Source of the DNA: Cellulomonas marina
GTDB taxonomy: Bacteria; Actinomycetota; Actinomycetes; Actinomycetales; Cellulomonadaceae
Direction: 5' to 3'
Length of the DNA stretch: 64,000 nucleotides
NCBI RefSeq assembly: GCF_900111925.1
Contig: NZ_FOKA01000002.1
Coordinates: 62,001 to 126,000 of the forward strand
In this document: positions 33,413-40,849 of the stretch, one piece after another
Numbering within the stretch: position 1 is the stretch's first letter
Layout of the letters: the number at the start of each line of letters is the position of its first letter
Position numbers and translations under genes: made by a program
The notes under the pieces: generated by a model
Told to the model about the DNA's origin: nothing
Seen by the model: only the letters and a program-made list of their open reading frames with translations
The model's database searches: none

Positions 33413-35224
33413 TCAGGGCGCGGAGGTCCCCGGGGTGCCGTCGTACAGCGCGTCCACGTCCGCGGCGAAGTCCTTGAGGACCTCCGCCCGGCGGATGCTG
33501 AGCTTGGGCGTCAGGTGCCCGCCGGCGATGGTGAGGTCGGTGGCGAGGACCCGGTAGCGGCGGATGGACTCCGCGCGCGAGACCTCCTCGTTGGCGGCGG
33601 CGACGGCGGCGTCGAGCGCGGCGACCACCTCGGGGTCGGTGGCCGCCTCGGCGGGCGTCATCGCCGGGCGCCCGTGCGTGGCCAGCCACCCGGGCAGCCC
33701 CTCCGCGTCGAGGGTGACGAGCGCGCCGATGTACGGCCGCTGGTCCCCGACGACGACCACCTGGCTGATGAGCGGGTGCGCGCGCAGCCGGTCCTCGAGG
33801 ACCGTCGGGGCGACGTTCTTGCCGCCGGCCGTCACGATGATCTCCTTCTTGCGGCCGGTGATGCGCAGGTAGCCGTCCTCGTCGAGCGCGCCGAGGTCGC
33901 CCGTGCGGAACCACCCGTCGTCGAACGCCTCCGCGGTGGCCGCCTCGTTGCGGTGGTAGCGGGGGAACACGCCGACGCCGCGCACCTGGATCTCGCCGTC
34001 GGCCGCGATGCGCAGGGAGGTGCCGGGCATCGCGGGCCCGACGGTGCCGATCTTGGCGCGCTCCGGCCGGTTGACCGTGGCCGGTGCCGTCGTCTCCGTC
34101 AGGCCGTAGCCCTCGAGGACCGTCAGGCCGCACCCGCGGTAGAAGTGGCCCAGGCGCTCGCCCAGCGGGGCGCCGCCCGAGATGGCCCACTGCGCCCGCC
34201 CGCCGAGCGCCCGCCGGATCTTCGACAGCACGAGCGCGTCGAGCACCCGGTGCTGCAGGCGCAGGACGAGCCCCGGGCCCCCCGGCGTGTCCAGGGCACG
34301 GGACCACGCGACGGCGGTGTCCGCGGCGCGGTGGAAGATCGCGGCGCGGCCGGCGGCGGCGGCCTTCTGCTCCGAGCTGTTGTAGACCTTCTCGAACACG
34401 CGCGGGACCGCCAGGACGAACGTCGGGTGGAACGCCCCGAGGTCGCGCAGGAGGTCCGTTGTGTCGGCGGTGTGCCCCAGCACCGCCCCCGACGCCACGC
34501 ACAGCACCTCGATGAACCGGGCGAAGACGTGCGCGAGCGGCATGAACAGCAGCGTCCGCGCGCCGGGCGCGCTGATGACGACGCCGAGCTGCTCGACGGC
34601 GTTGGCCGAGAGCTCGGCGAAGTTGCCGTGCGTGAGCGGCACGCCCTTCGGCCGGCCGGTGGTGCCGGAGGTGTAGATGATCGTGGCGGTGTCGTCCAGG
34701 GTCGCCAGGGACGCCCGGCGCGCCATCTCCTCGTCGGGCACGTCGGCCCCGGCGGCGACGAGGGTCGCGACGGCGCCCTCGTCGAGCACGAGCACCGTGC
34801 GCAGCGAGGGCGTCCGGTCGCGCACCCGCTCCACCGTGGCGGCGTGCTGCGGGGTCTCGACGACCATGAGCCCCACCTCCGCGTCGCCGACGATCCACGC
34901 GACCTGCTCCGCCGCCGACGTCTCGTAGAGCGGCACGGGCACGGCGCCGGCGGCCCACGCGGCGAAGTCGAGGAGGGTCCACTCGTAGCGGGTGCGCGAC
35001 ATGAGGCCGACCCGGTCGCCCGGCCCGACGCCGAGGGCGACGAGGCCCCGCGCGACGGCGAGCACCTCGTCCGCGAAGGCGCGCGCGGTGACGGGCTGCC
35101 AGTCGGGGTGGCCGCGCTCGGCGAGGACGCTGCCCGGCGTCCCCGCGACGCGGCGCGCGAGCAGGTCGTTCAGGTTGCTCGCGCGGTCGAGCTCCACGAG
35201 CAGGGGGGCGTGCGACTCGTCCAT
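33413..35224 (-). CDS. long-chain acyl-CoA/acyl-adenylate synthetase (FadD15-like)
   Basis: This 603-residue ANL-superfamily ligase activates a fatty acid with ATP and CoA. Motifs: P-loop TIIYTSGTTGRPKGVPLTH, LEGYGLTETTAPATVN, FRTGDLGALDEDGYLRITGRKKE and the C-terminal catalytic region TAGGKNVAPTVLED. Length and motifs fit the long-chain FadD15 group, and the position matches Rv2187 (from memory). GAGGGAG precedes the ATG. A TAAAGT hexamer 34-40 nt upstream is a likely -10. Confidence 0.93.
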   Translation of the reverse strand: MDESHAPLLVELDRASNLNDLLARRVAGTPGSVLAERGHPDWQPVTARAFADEVLAVARGLVALGVGPGDRVGLMSRTRYEWTLLDFAAWAAGAVPVPLYETSAAEQVAWIVGDAEVGLMVVETPQHAATVERVRDRTPSLRTVLVLDEGAVATLVAAGADVPDEEMARRASLATLDDTATIIYTSGTTGRPKGVPLTHGNFAELSANAVEQLGVVISAPGARTLLFMPLAHVFARFIEVLCVASGAVLGHTADTTDLLRDLGAFHPTFVLAVPRVFEKVYNSSEQKAAAAGRAAIFHRAADTAVAWSRALDTPGGPGLVLRLQHRVLDALVLSKIRRALGGRAQWAISGGAPLGERLGHFYRGCGLTVLEGYGLTETTAPATVNRPERAKIGTVGPAMPGTSLRIAADGEIQVRGVGVFPRYHRNEAATAEAFDDGWFRTGDLGALDEDGYLRITGRKKEIIVTAGGKNVAPTVLEDRLRAHPLISQVVVVGDQRPYIGALVTLDAEGLPGWLATHGRPAMTPAEAATDPEVVAALDAAVAAANEEVSRAESIRRYRVLATDLTIAGGHLTPKLSIRRAEVLKDFAADVDALYDGTPGTSAP

Positions 35225-35258
35225 GCTGACTCCCTCGGCAGGCGTGACGGGTCCCACG

Positions 35259-35264
35259 ACTTTA
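35259..35264 (-). promoter_or_regulatory. -10 element TAAAGT of the fadD-like gene
   Basis: On the minus strand TAAAGT would start a transcript near 35252 with a leader of about 27 nt that contains the GAGGGAG ribosome binding site. Confidence 0.5.
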
Positions 35265-35302
35265 CGGGACGGACGTCGCGCACGGCGGCCCAGGACGGCC
35301 GG

Positions 35303-35308
35303 TAGCGT
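35303..35308 (+). promoter_or_regulatory. -10 element TAGCGT of the glucokinase gene
   Basis: TAGCGT places the start near 35315 and gives a leader of about 59 nt. It is divergent from the fadD-like promoter 40 nt away. Confidence 0.45.
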
Positions 35309-35373
35309 GTCGGCGCGCCCGGTGCCCGGACGCCAGGGGACGAAGGACCGACGGACAGGGAGCCAACGGACGC

Positions 35374-36318
35374 ATGCACGCCATCGGGGTCGACATCGGC
35401 GGGACCAAGATCGCGGCGGGCGTCGTGTCCGCGGACGGCGAGCTGCTGGCCTCGACGCGCCGCCCGACCGACCCCACGGACGCGGCGAGCGTCGACGCCG
35501 GCGTCGTGGACGCGTGCCGTGAGCTCATGGGCTCCTACGAGGTCGGGGCGATCGGCCTGGCGGCGCCGGGCTTCATCGGCACCGACCGCGCGACGGTGCG
35601 GTTCACGCCGAACCTGCCGTGGCGTGACCACCCGCTGCGGGACAACGTCGCCCGCGAGCTGGGGGAGGGGCTGCGCATCGTCGTCGAGAACGACGCCAAC
35701 GCGGCGGGCTGGGCCGAGTTCCGGTTCGGCGCCGCGCGCGACGCGGACGACATGCTGCTGCTGACCATCGGCACGGGTCTGGGCGGCGCGGTCGTCGTCG
35801 ACGGCCACCTCGTGCGCGGCGCCTGGGGCGTCGCGGCCGAGGTCGGGCACATGCGCGTCGTCCCCGGCGGGCACTACTGCGGCTGCGGCCACGAGGGCTG
35901 CTGGGAGCAGTACGCGTCGGGCTCCGCGCTGGTGCGCGAGGCGCAGGCGCACATGGTGACCTTCCCCGAGCGGTCCGAGCGGCTGCTCGAGCTCGCGGGC
36001 GGCCGGCCCAAGAAGCTCAAGGGCCAGCACGTCACCCAGGCGGCGCAGGAGGGCGACCCCCTGGCGGTGGAGCTGCTGGCGACGCTCGGCCGGTGGATCG
36101 GCGAGGGGAGCGCGTCCGTGGCGGCGCTGCTCGACCCGGCGCTCATCGTCGTGGGCGGTGGCGTGGCGGAGGCCGGGGACCTGCTGCTGGGCCCGGTGCG
36201 CCAGGGGTTCACCGAGCAGCTGTCGGCGCGCGGGCACCGGCCCGAGGCCCGCATCGTCGCGGCGGAGATGGGCAACGACGCCGGCATGGTCGGCGCCGCG
36301 GAGCTGGCGCGGCACTGA
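35374..36318 (+). CDS. glk: ROK-family glucokinase
   Basis: This 314-residue sugar kinase phosphorylates glucose with ATP or possibly polyphosphate. ROK motifs are DIGGTKIAAGVVS (phosphate loop), ENDANAAGWAEF (catalytic Asp), IGTGLGGAVVVDG and the zinc motif CGCGHEGCWEQYASGSAL. There is no N-terminal helix-turn-helix, so it is an enzyme and not a ROK repressor. The length fits actinobacterial GlkA. It is located between fadD15-like and plsC genes. Confidence 0.92.
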   Translation: MHAIGVDIGGTKIAAGVVSADGELLASTRRPTDPTDAASVDAGVVDACRELMGSYEVGAIGLAAPGFIGTDRATVRFTPNLPWRDHPLRDNVARELGEGLRIVVENDANAAGWAEFRFGAARDADDMLLLTIGTGLGGAVVVDGHLVRGAWGVAAEVGHMRVVPGGHYCGCGHEGCWEQYASGSALVREAQAHMVTFPERSERLLELAGGRPKKLKGQHVTQAAQEGDPLAVELLATLGRWIGEGSASVAALLDPALIVVGGGVAEAGDLLLGPVRQGFTEQLSARGHRPEARIVAAEMGNDAGMVGAAELARH

Positions 36319-36353
36319 CGTCGCACCCGTCCGACAGCAGGCCGGGCACCGGC

Positions 36354-36398
36354 GACGGCCGTCGTCGTGACGGCCGTCGTCGTGACGGCCGTCGTCGC
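36354..36398. repeat. three 15-bp repeats, each with a GACGGCCGTC palindrome
   Basis: Three exact or near-exact copies of GACGGCCGTCGTCGT (36354-36368, 36369-36383, 36384-36398; the last base of the third differs) fill the gap between the convergent glucokinase and membrane-protein genes. Each unit contains a perfect 10-bp palindrome. Confidence 0.85.
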
Positions 36399-36409
36399 GC
36401 CGCCCGCCG

Positions 36410-37081
36410 TCAGACGACCGCGCCGTCGTCGGGGTCGTCGGGGTCCCGCCGGTGCGGCATCCGCCACACGAGCACGGCGATGCCCAGCAGGAAGACGACC
36501 CCGGCCGCCTGCAGCACCGAGGCGGGCGCCCCGGGCCACGCGACGAGCGCGACGACCACGAGCAGCGGCGCACCGACCACGGCCAGCCACGCGGCGGTGC
36601 GCAGCGGCTCGCCACCGAGGACCGGTCCGGGGTCCGGCGGGACGAAGCGCTCGGCCTCGTCGACGCGGCGCTCCGCCGCGTCCATCCGGTCGGTGGCGTC
36701 CCAGGACCGGCCGTCCGCCCCGGGCAGCGGGGCGGGGACGGGCGCGTCGGCGGTGCCGCGACCGCCCGCACCCGCCGCGTCGTCCCCCGGGGCGCGCCGC
36801 GCGGGACGCACCGTGCGGGGCTGCAGCCCCGCGGGACCGACGGCGGGCGGCGTGCCGGCCGCGTCGTCGCCGCGCGCGCCGTCCGACGCCTCGTCGGGGG
36901 ACGTCGCGGCCGGACCGCCGGACGACGCCCCCGCGGGGGCCGTGCCGGCACCCCCACCCGTCGCGCCCGGTGCCCCGTCCATGCCGCCCATGCCACGCAG
37001 GCGCGCGACGAGGTCCTCCCAGACGTCGTCCGCCGCGTGGCCGGAGGCGTCGGCGGCGGGGTCATCGGGGCGCTGCGGCAT
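36410..37081 (-). CDS. hypothetical protein with disordered N-terminus and two membrane helices
   Basis: This 223-residue protein begins with an acidic region (VWEDLVARLRGMGGMDG) that resembles a short interaction helix. About 100 residues rich in Ala/Gly/Pro/Asp follow, then two transmembrane helices (TAAWLAVVGAPLLVVVALVAW, VLQAAGVVFLLGIAVLVWRM) and a short acidic tail. The function is unknown; similar membrane proteins occur near plsC in related genera. Leaderless start: TAGAGT 6 nt before the ATG. Confidence 0.75.
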   Translation of the reverse strand: MPQRPDDPAADASGHAADDVWEDLVARLRGMGGMDGAPGATGGGAGTAPAGASSGGPAATSPDEASDGARGDDAAGTPPAVGPAGLQPRTVRPARRAPGDDAAGAGGRGTADAPVPAPLPGADGRSWDATDRMDAAERRVDEAERFVPPDPGPVLGGEPLRTAAWLAVVGAPLLVVVALVAWPGAPASVLQAAGVVFLLGIAVLVWRMPHRRDPDDPDDGAVV

Positions 37082-37087
37082 GGATGC

Positions 37088-37097
37088 ACTCTAGAGT
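37088..37097. promoter_or_regulatory. bidirectional -10 (TAGAGT on both strands)
   Basis: ACTCTAGAGT is a perfect palindrome. The minus-strand TAGAGT (37088-37093) ends 6 nt before the ATG at 37081, and the plus-strand TAGAGT (37092-37097) could serve the acyltransferase with a leader of about 120 nt. Confidence 0.5.
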
Positions 37098-37222
37098 CGT
37101 CCCCTGACGCCGGGCACGGCGGCGGTTCCCGGCGCGGTCCCCGGCGCGGCCCGCCCGACGCGCCGGCGCCGGACGGGTGCTGCCGGAGGACCGGCGGGAC
37201 GGGCGGGACGAGAGGCGGGGCG

Positions 37223-38023
37223 TTGTTCTACTGGCTGATGAAGCGGGTCTTCGTGGGTCCGCTCCTGCGCCTCGTGTACCGCCCGTGGGTGCGCGGCGCC
37301 GGGAACGTGCCGACGGACGGCCCGGCCATCTTCGCCAGCAACCACCTCGCCGTCATCGACTCCTTCTTCCTCCCGCTCGTCATCGACCGCGAGCTCGTGT
37401 TCATCGGCAAGCAGGAGTACTTCACGGGCAGCGGCCTCAAGGGCCGGCTCACCGCGGGCTTCATGAAGGGCGTGGGCACCATCCCGGTCGACCGCGGCGG
37501 CGGCAAGGCCAGCGAGGCGGCGCTGCACACGGGCCTGCGGCGCCTGGGCGAGGGCAAGCTGTTCGGCATCTACCCCGAGGGCACGCGCAGCCCCGACGGC
37601 CGCCTCTACCGGGGGAAGACGGGCATCGCGCGCCTGGCGCTGGAGTCCGGGGCGCCGGTCGTGCCGGTCGCGATGGTCGGCACGGACGTGGCGCAGCCCG
37701 TCGGCCGCCGCATCCCCAAGGTCATGCGCATCGGCATCGTCATCGGCGAGCCGCTCGACTTCAGCCGCTACCAGGGCATGGAGAACGACCGCTTCATCCT
37801 GCGCTCGGTCACCGACGAGATCATGTACGCGATCATGAGCCTGTCGGGGCAGGAGTACGTCGACGTGTACGCCGCCACCCAGAAGGCGCGCATCGCCTCG
37901 GGGCACCCCGCGGCCGCGGGCGACACCGCCGCCGGTCCCGCGGTGGCCCCCGGCGGTCGACCGGCGCCCGACGTCCAGGTACCGGTCCCCCCGCAGGACG
38001 AGGGCGGCTCCTCAGTAGGATGA
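37223..38023 (+). CDS. plsC: 1-acyl-sn-glycerol-3-phosphate acyltransferase
   Basis: This protein of about 266 residues belongs to the PlsC family. Motif I is SNHLAVIDSFF (HX4D), motif II-like FIGKQEYF, motif III YPEGTRSPDG, and motif IV VPVAMVGTD. It acylates lysophosphatidic acid at the membrane; the first 20 residues are amphipathic. TTG 37223 is proposed as start because GAGAGG lies 7 nt upstream and homologues begin (M/L)FYW; ATG 37238 is the alternative. The C-terminal 40 residues are disordered. The position fits Rv2182c (from memory). Confidence 0.9.
   Translation: MFYWLMKRVFVGPLLRLVYRPWVRGAGNVPTDGPAIFASNHLAVIDSFFLPLVIDRELVFIGKQEYFTGSGLKGRLTAGFMKGVGTIPVDRGGGKASEAALHTGLRRLGEGKLFGIYPEGTRSPDGRLYRGKTGIARLALESGAPVVPVAMVGTDVAQPVGRRIPKVMRIGIVIGEPLDFSRYQGMENDRFILRSVTDEIMYAIMSLSGQEYVDVYAATQKARIASGHPAAAGDTAAGPAVAPGGRPAPDVQVPVPPQDEGGSSVG
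38016..38021 (+). promoter_or_regulatory. -10 element TAGGAT of pfp-aroG
   Basis: TAGGAT overlaps the last codons and stop of plsC. It would start a transcript near 38028, leaving a leader of about 150 nt before the phosphofructokinase. Confidence 0.45.
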
Positions 38024-38180
38024 CCGCGGCCCCCGCGGCGGGACCGGCCGGCGTGCGCCCGCGCGCGTCCCCGGCCGGGACCAGCAGCCCGGGTGGCCAC
38101 GTCCCCGGACCGCACCCCGGCACCGGGGGCCGTCCGTCGCAGAGCCCGTGCCGCGGGCTCGCCTACGAGAGGTGTGTCCC

Positions 38181-39401
38181 ATGTCGGTCCGTCGCGTCGC
38201 CCTCCTCACCGCGGGTGGCTTCGCTCCGTGCCTGTCCTCGGCCGTCGGGGGGCTGATCGAGCGCTACACCGAGATCGCGCCCGAGGTCGAGATCATCGCG
38301 TACCAGCACGGCTACCACGGCCTGCTGCTCGGGGACAAGGTCGTCGTGTCCGACGAGGTGCGGGCGAACGCCGGCATCCTGCACCGGTTCGGCGGCTCGC
38401 CCATCGGCAACTCGCGGGTCAAGCTCACCAACGTCGCCGACTGCGTGAAGCGCGGCCTCGTGCAGGAGGGGCAGGACCCGCTGCAGGTGGCGGCCGACCA
38501 GCTCAAGGCGGACGGCGTCGACGTGCTGCACACCATCGGCGGCGACGACACGAACACCACGGCCGCGGACCTCGCCGCCTACCTCGCCGACAACGGCTAC
38601 GGCCTGACGGTCGTGGGGCTGCCCAAGACCATCGACAACGACGTCGTGCCGATCAAGCAGTCCCTCGGTGCCTGGACGGCGGCCGAGGAGGCCGCCGGCT
38701 TCGCCGCGAACATCATCGGCGAGCACCGCTCCGGGCCCCGCATGCTCATCGTCCACGAGGTCATGGGCCGGCACTGCGGCTGGCTGACGGCGGCCTCCGC
38801 CGTGGCGTACCGCAAGTGGCTCGACCAGCAGGAGTGGGTGCCGGGCATCGGCCTGGCGCGCGAGCGCTGGGACGTCCACGCCGTGTTCCTCCCCGAGCTG
38901 GCGCTCGACATCGACGCGGAGGCCGCGCGGCTCAAGGGCATCATGGACGCCCAGGGCAACGTGAACGTCTTCCTGTCCGAGGGCGCCGGCATGCACGAGA
39001 TCGTCGAGCAGCTCGAGGCCTCCGGCCAGGAGGTCGGGCGCGACGCGTTCGGCCACGTCAAGCTCGACACCATCAACCCGGGCCAGTGGTTCGCCAAGCA
39101 GTTCGCGGAGAAGCTCGGCGCCGAGAAGGTCATGGTGCAGAAGTCCGGGTACTTCTCGCGTGCCGCGGCGGCCAACGCCGAGGACCTGCGCCTCATCAAG
39201 TCCATGACCGACCTGGCGGTGGAGTGCGCGCTGCGCGGCGAGGCCGGGGTCATCGGGCACGACGAGGAGGACGGCGACCGGCTCAAGGCCATCGCGTTCC
39301 CGCGCATCGCCGGCGGCAAGCCGTTCGACGTGCAGCAGCCGTGGTTCGGCGCGCTCCTGGCGGACATCGGGCAGGACCTCGTCCCGGCGGACCACGCGTG
39401 A
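38181..39401 (+). CDS. pfp: pyrophosphate-dependent 6-phosphofructokinase
   Basis: This 406-residue PFK-family enzyme interconverts fructose 6-phosphate and fructose 1,6-bisphosphate. The donor-site signature is GGDDTNT with LPKTIDNDV (Asp and Lys), the PPi type, instead of the GGDG/Gly pair of ATP enzymes. Conserved VMGRHCGWLT and the substrate-binding HEV..GRHC follow. GAGAGG precedes the ATG. The gene overlaps the next gene (DAHP synthase) by GTGA, so both are made together. Confidence 0.92.
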   Translation: MSVRRVALLTAGGFAPCLSSAVGGLIERYTEIAPEVEIIAYQHGYHGLLLGDKVVVSDEVRANAGILHRFGGSPIGNSRVKLTNVADCVKRGLVQEGQDPLQVAADQLKADGVDVLHTIGGDDTNTTAADLAAYLADNGYGLTVVGLPKTIDNDVVPIKQSLGAWTAAEEAAGFAANIIGEHRSGPRMLIVHEVMGRHCGWLTAASAVAYRKWLDQQEWVPGIGLARERWDVHAVFLPELALDIDAEAARLKGIMDAQGNVNVFLSEGAGMHEIVEQLEASGQEVGRDAFGHVKLDTINPGQWFAKQFAEKLGAEKVMVQKSGYFSRAAAANAEDLRLIKSMTDLAVECALRGEAGVIGHDEEDGDRLKAIAFPRIAGGKPFDVQQPWFGALLADIGQDLVPADHA

Positions 39402-40750
39402 GCGTCGAGGCCGACCCGCGGGTCCTCGAGGGCCTCGACGCCTGGCGCGCCCTGCCGGCCGTGCAGCAGCCGGCCTGGCCGGACGCGGGACGGCTCGCGC
39501 AGGTGACCGGGCGCCTCGCGTCGCTGCCGCCGCTCGTCTTCGCCGGGGAGGCCGACGACCTGCGCGCACGCCTGGCGGCGGCGGGCCGGGGCGAGGCCTT
39601 CCTGCTGCAGGGCGGGGACTGCGCGGAGACCTTCGCGGAGGCGACGGGGGACCGCATCCGGCACAAGATCATGACGATCCTGCAGATGGCGGTCGTGCTC
39701 ACGTACGGCGCCAGCCTGCCGGTCATCAAGATGGGCCGCATGGCGGGGCAGTACGCCAAGCCCCGCAGCGCCGACACCGAGACGCGCGACGGCGTCACGC
39801 TCCCGGCGTTCCGCGGCGACATCATCAACGGGTACGACTTCACGGCGCAGGCGCGCACGCCCGACCCGCAGCGCCTCCTCGAGGCGTACCACACCTCCGC
39901 GGCGACGCTGAACCTCGTGCGCGCCTTCACCACCGGCGGCTTCGCGTCGCTGCAGCGGGTGCACGAGTGGAACCGCGGGTTCATGCAGAACCCGGCCTAC
40001 AGCCGGTACGAGGAGATCGCGGCGGAGATCGACCGGGCCATCCGGTTCATGGCGGCCTGCGGGGCGGACTTCGACGCCCTGCGCACGGTCGACTTCTTCG
40101 CCAGCCACGAGGGGTTGCTGCTGGACTACGAGCGGCCGCTCACGCGGATCGACTCCCGGACGGGCCGGCCGTACGACTGCTCGGGCCACTTCCTGTGGAT
40201 CGGCGAGCGGACCCGCCAGCTCGACGGGGCGCACGTCGACTACTTCTCCCGCGTGCACAACCCGCTGGGGATCAAGCTCGGCCCCACGGCGACGGGCGAC
40301 GACGCGCTGGCCCTCATGGACCGGCTCAACCCCACGGCCGAGCCGGGCCGCATCACCTTCATCACCCGTATGGGTGCCGGCCGCGTGCGCGACCTGCTCC
40401 CGTCGCTGGTGGAGAAGGTGGCGGCCGACGGGCGGCCCGTCACCTGGGTGTGCGACCCCATGCACGGCAACGGCATCACGTCCGCCAGCGGCTACAAGAC
40501 GCGCCGGTTCAGCGACGTCATGGACGAGGTCGCGGGCTTCTTCGAGGTGCACCGTGCGCTCGGCACCGTGCCGGGCGGGTTGCACATCGAGCTGACCGGC
40601 GACGACGTGACGGAGGTGCTCGGCGGCTCGGAGGAGATCGACGAGGAGGGCCTCGCGCGGCGGTACGAGACGCTCGTCGACCCGCGGCTGAACCACCAGC
40701 AGTCGCTGGAGATGGCGTTCCAGGTGGTGGAGCTGCTGCGCCAGCACTGA
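39398..40750 (+). CDS. aroG: class II 3-deoxy-7-phosphoheptulonate (DAHP) synthase
   Basis: This 450-residue plant-type class II enzyme condenses PEP and erythrose 4-phosphate, the first step of the shikimate pathway. Motifs: LLQGGDCAETFAEA (metal Cys), RMAGQYAKPRS, INGYDF, DFFASHEGLLLDYE, IGERTRQLDGAHVDYF, NPLGIKLGPTA, CDPMHGNGI and GGLHIELTGDDVTEVLGG. The order matches Rv2178c next to pknL (from memory). The gene is translationally coupled to the PPi-PFK and ends with a strong hairpin. Confidence 0.96.
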   Translation: MSVEADPRVLEGLDAWRALPAVQQPAWPDAGRLAQVTGRLASLPPLVFAGEADDLRARLAAAGRGEAFLLQGGDCAETFAEATGDRIRHKIMTILQMAVVLTYGASLPVIKMGRMAGQYAKPRSADTETRDGVTLPAFRGDIINGYDFTAQARTPDPQRLLEAYHTSAATLNLVRAFTTGGFASLQRVHEWNRGFMQNPAYSRYEEIAAEIDRAIRFMAACGADFDALRTVDFFASHEGLLLDYERPLTRIDSRTGRPYDCSGHFLWIGERTRQLDGAHVDYFSRVHNPLGIKLGPTATGDDALALMDRLNPTAEPGRITFITRMGAGRVRDLLPSLVEKVAADGRPVTWVCDPMHGNGITSASGYKTRRFSDVMDEVAGFFEVHRALGTVPGGLHIELTGDDVTEVLGGSEEIDEEGLARRYETLVDPRLNHQQSLEMAFQVVELLRQH

Positions 40751-40772
40751 GGCGCACGAGCACGACCGGCAC

Positions 40773-40814
40773 GCACGCAGGGCCGGCCCCGGGCACGGGG
40801 CCGGCCCTGCGTGC
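40773..40814 (+). terminator. hairpin terminator of pfp-aroG
   Basis: A perfect 19-bp stem (40773-40791 with 40796-40814) with loop GGCA lies 22 nt after the aroG stop. Confidence 0.85.
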
Positions 40815-40849
40815 CGTCGGCCCGGCGCAGGGCGAGGCCCGCGGCCGCG

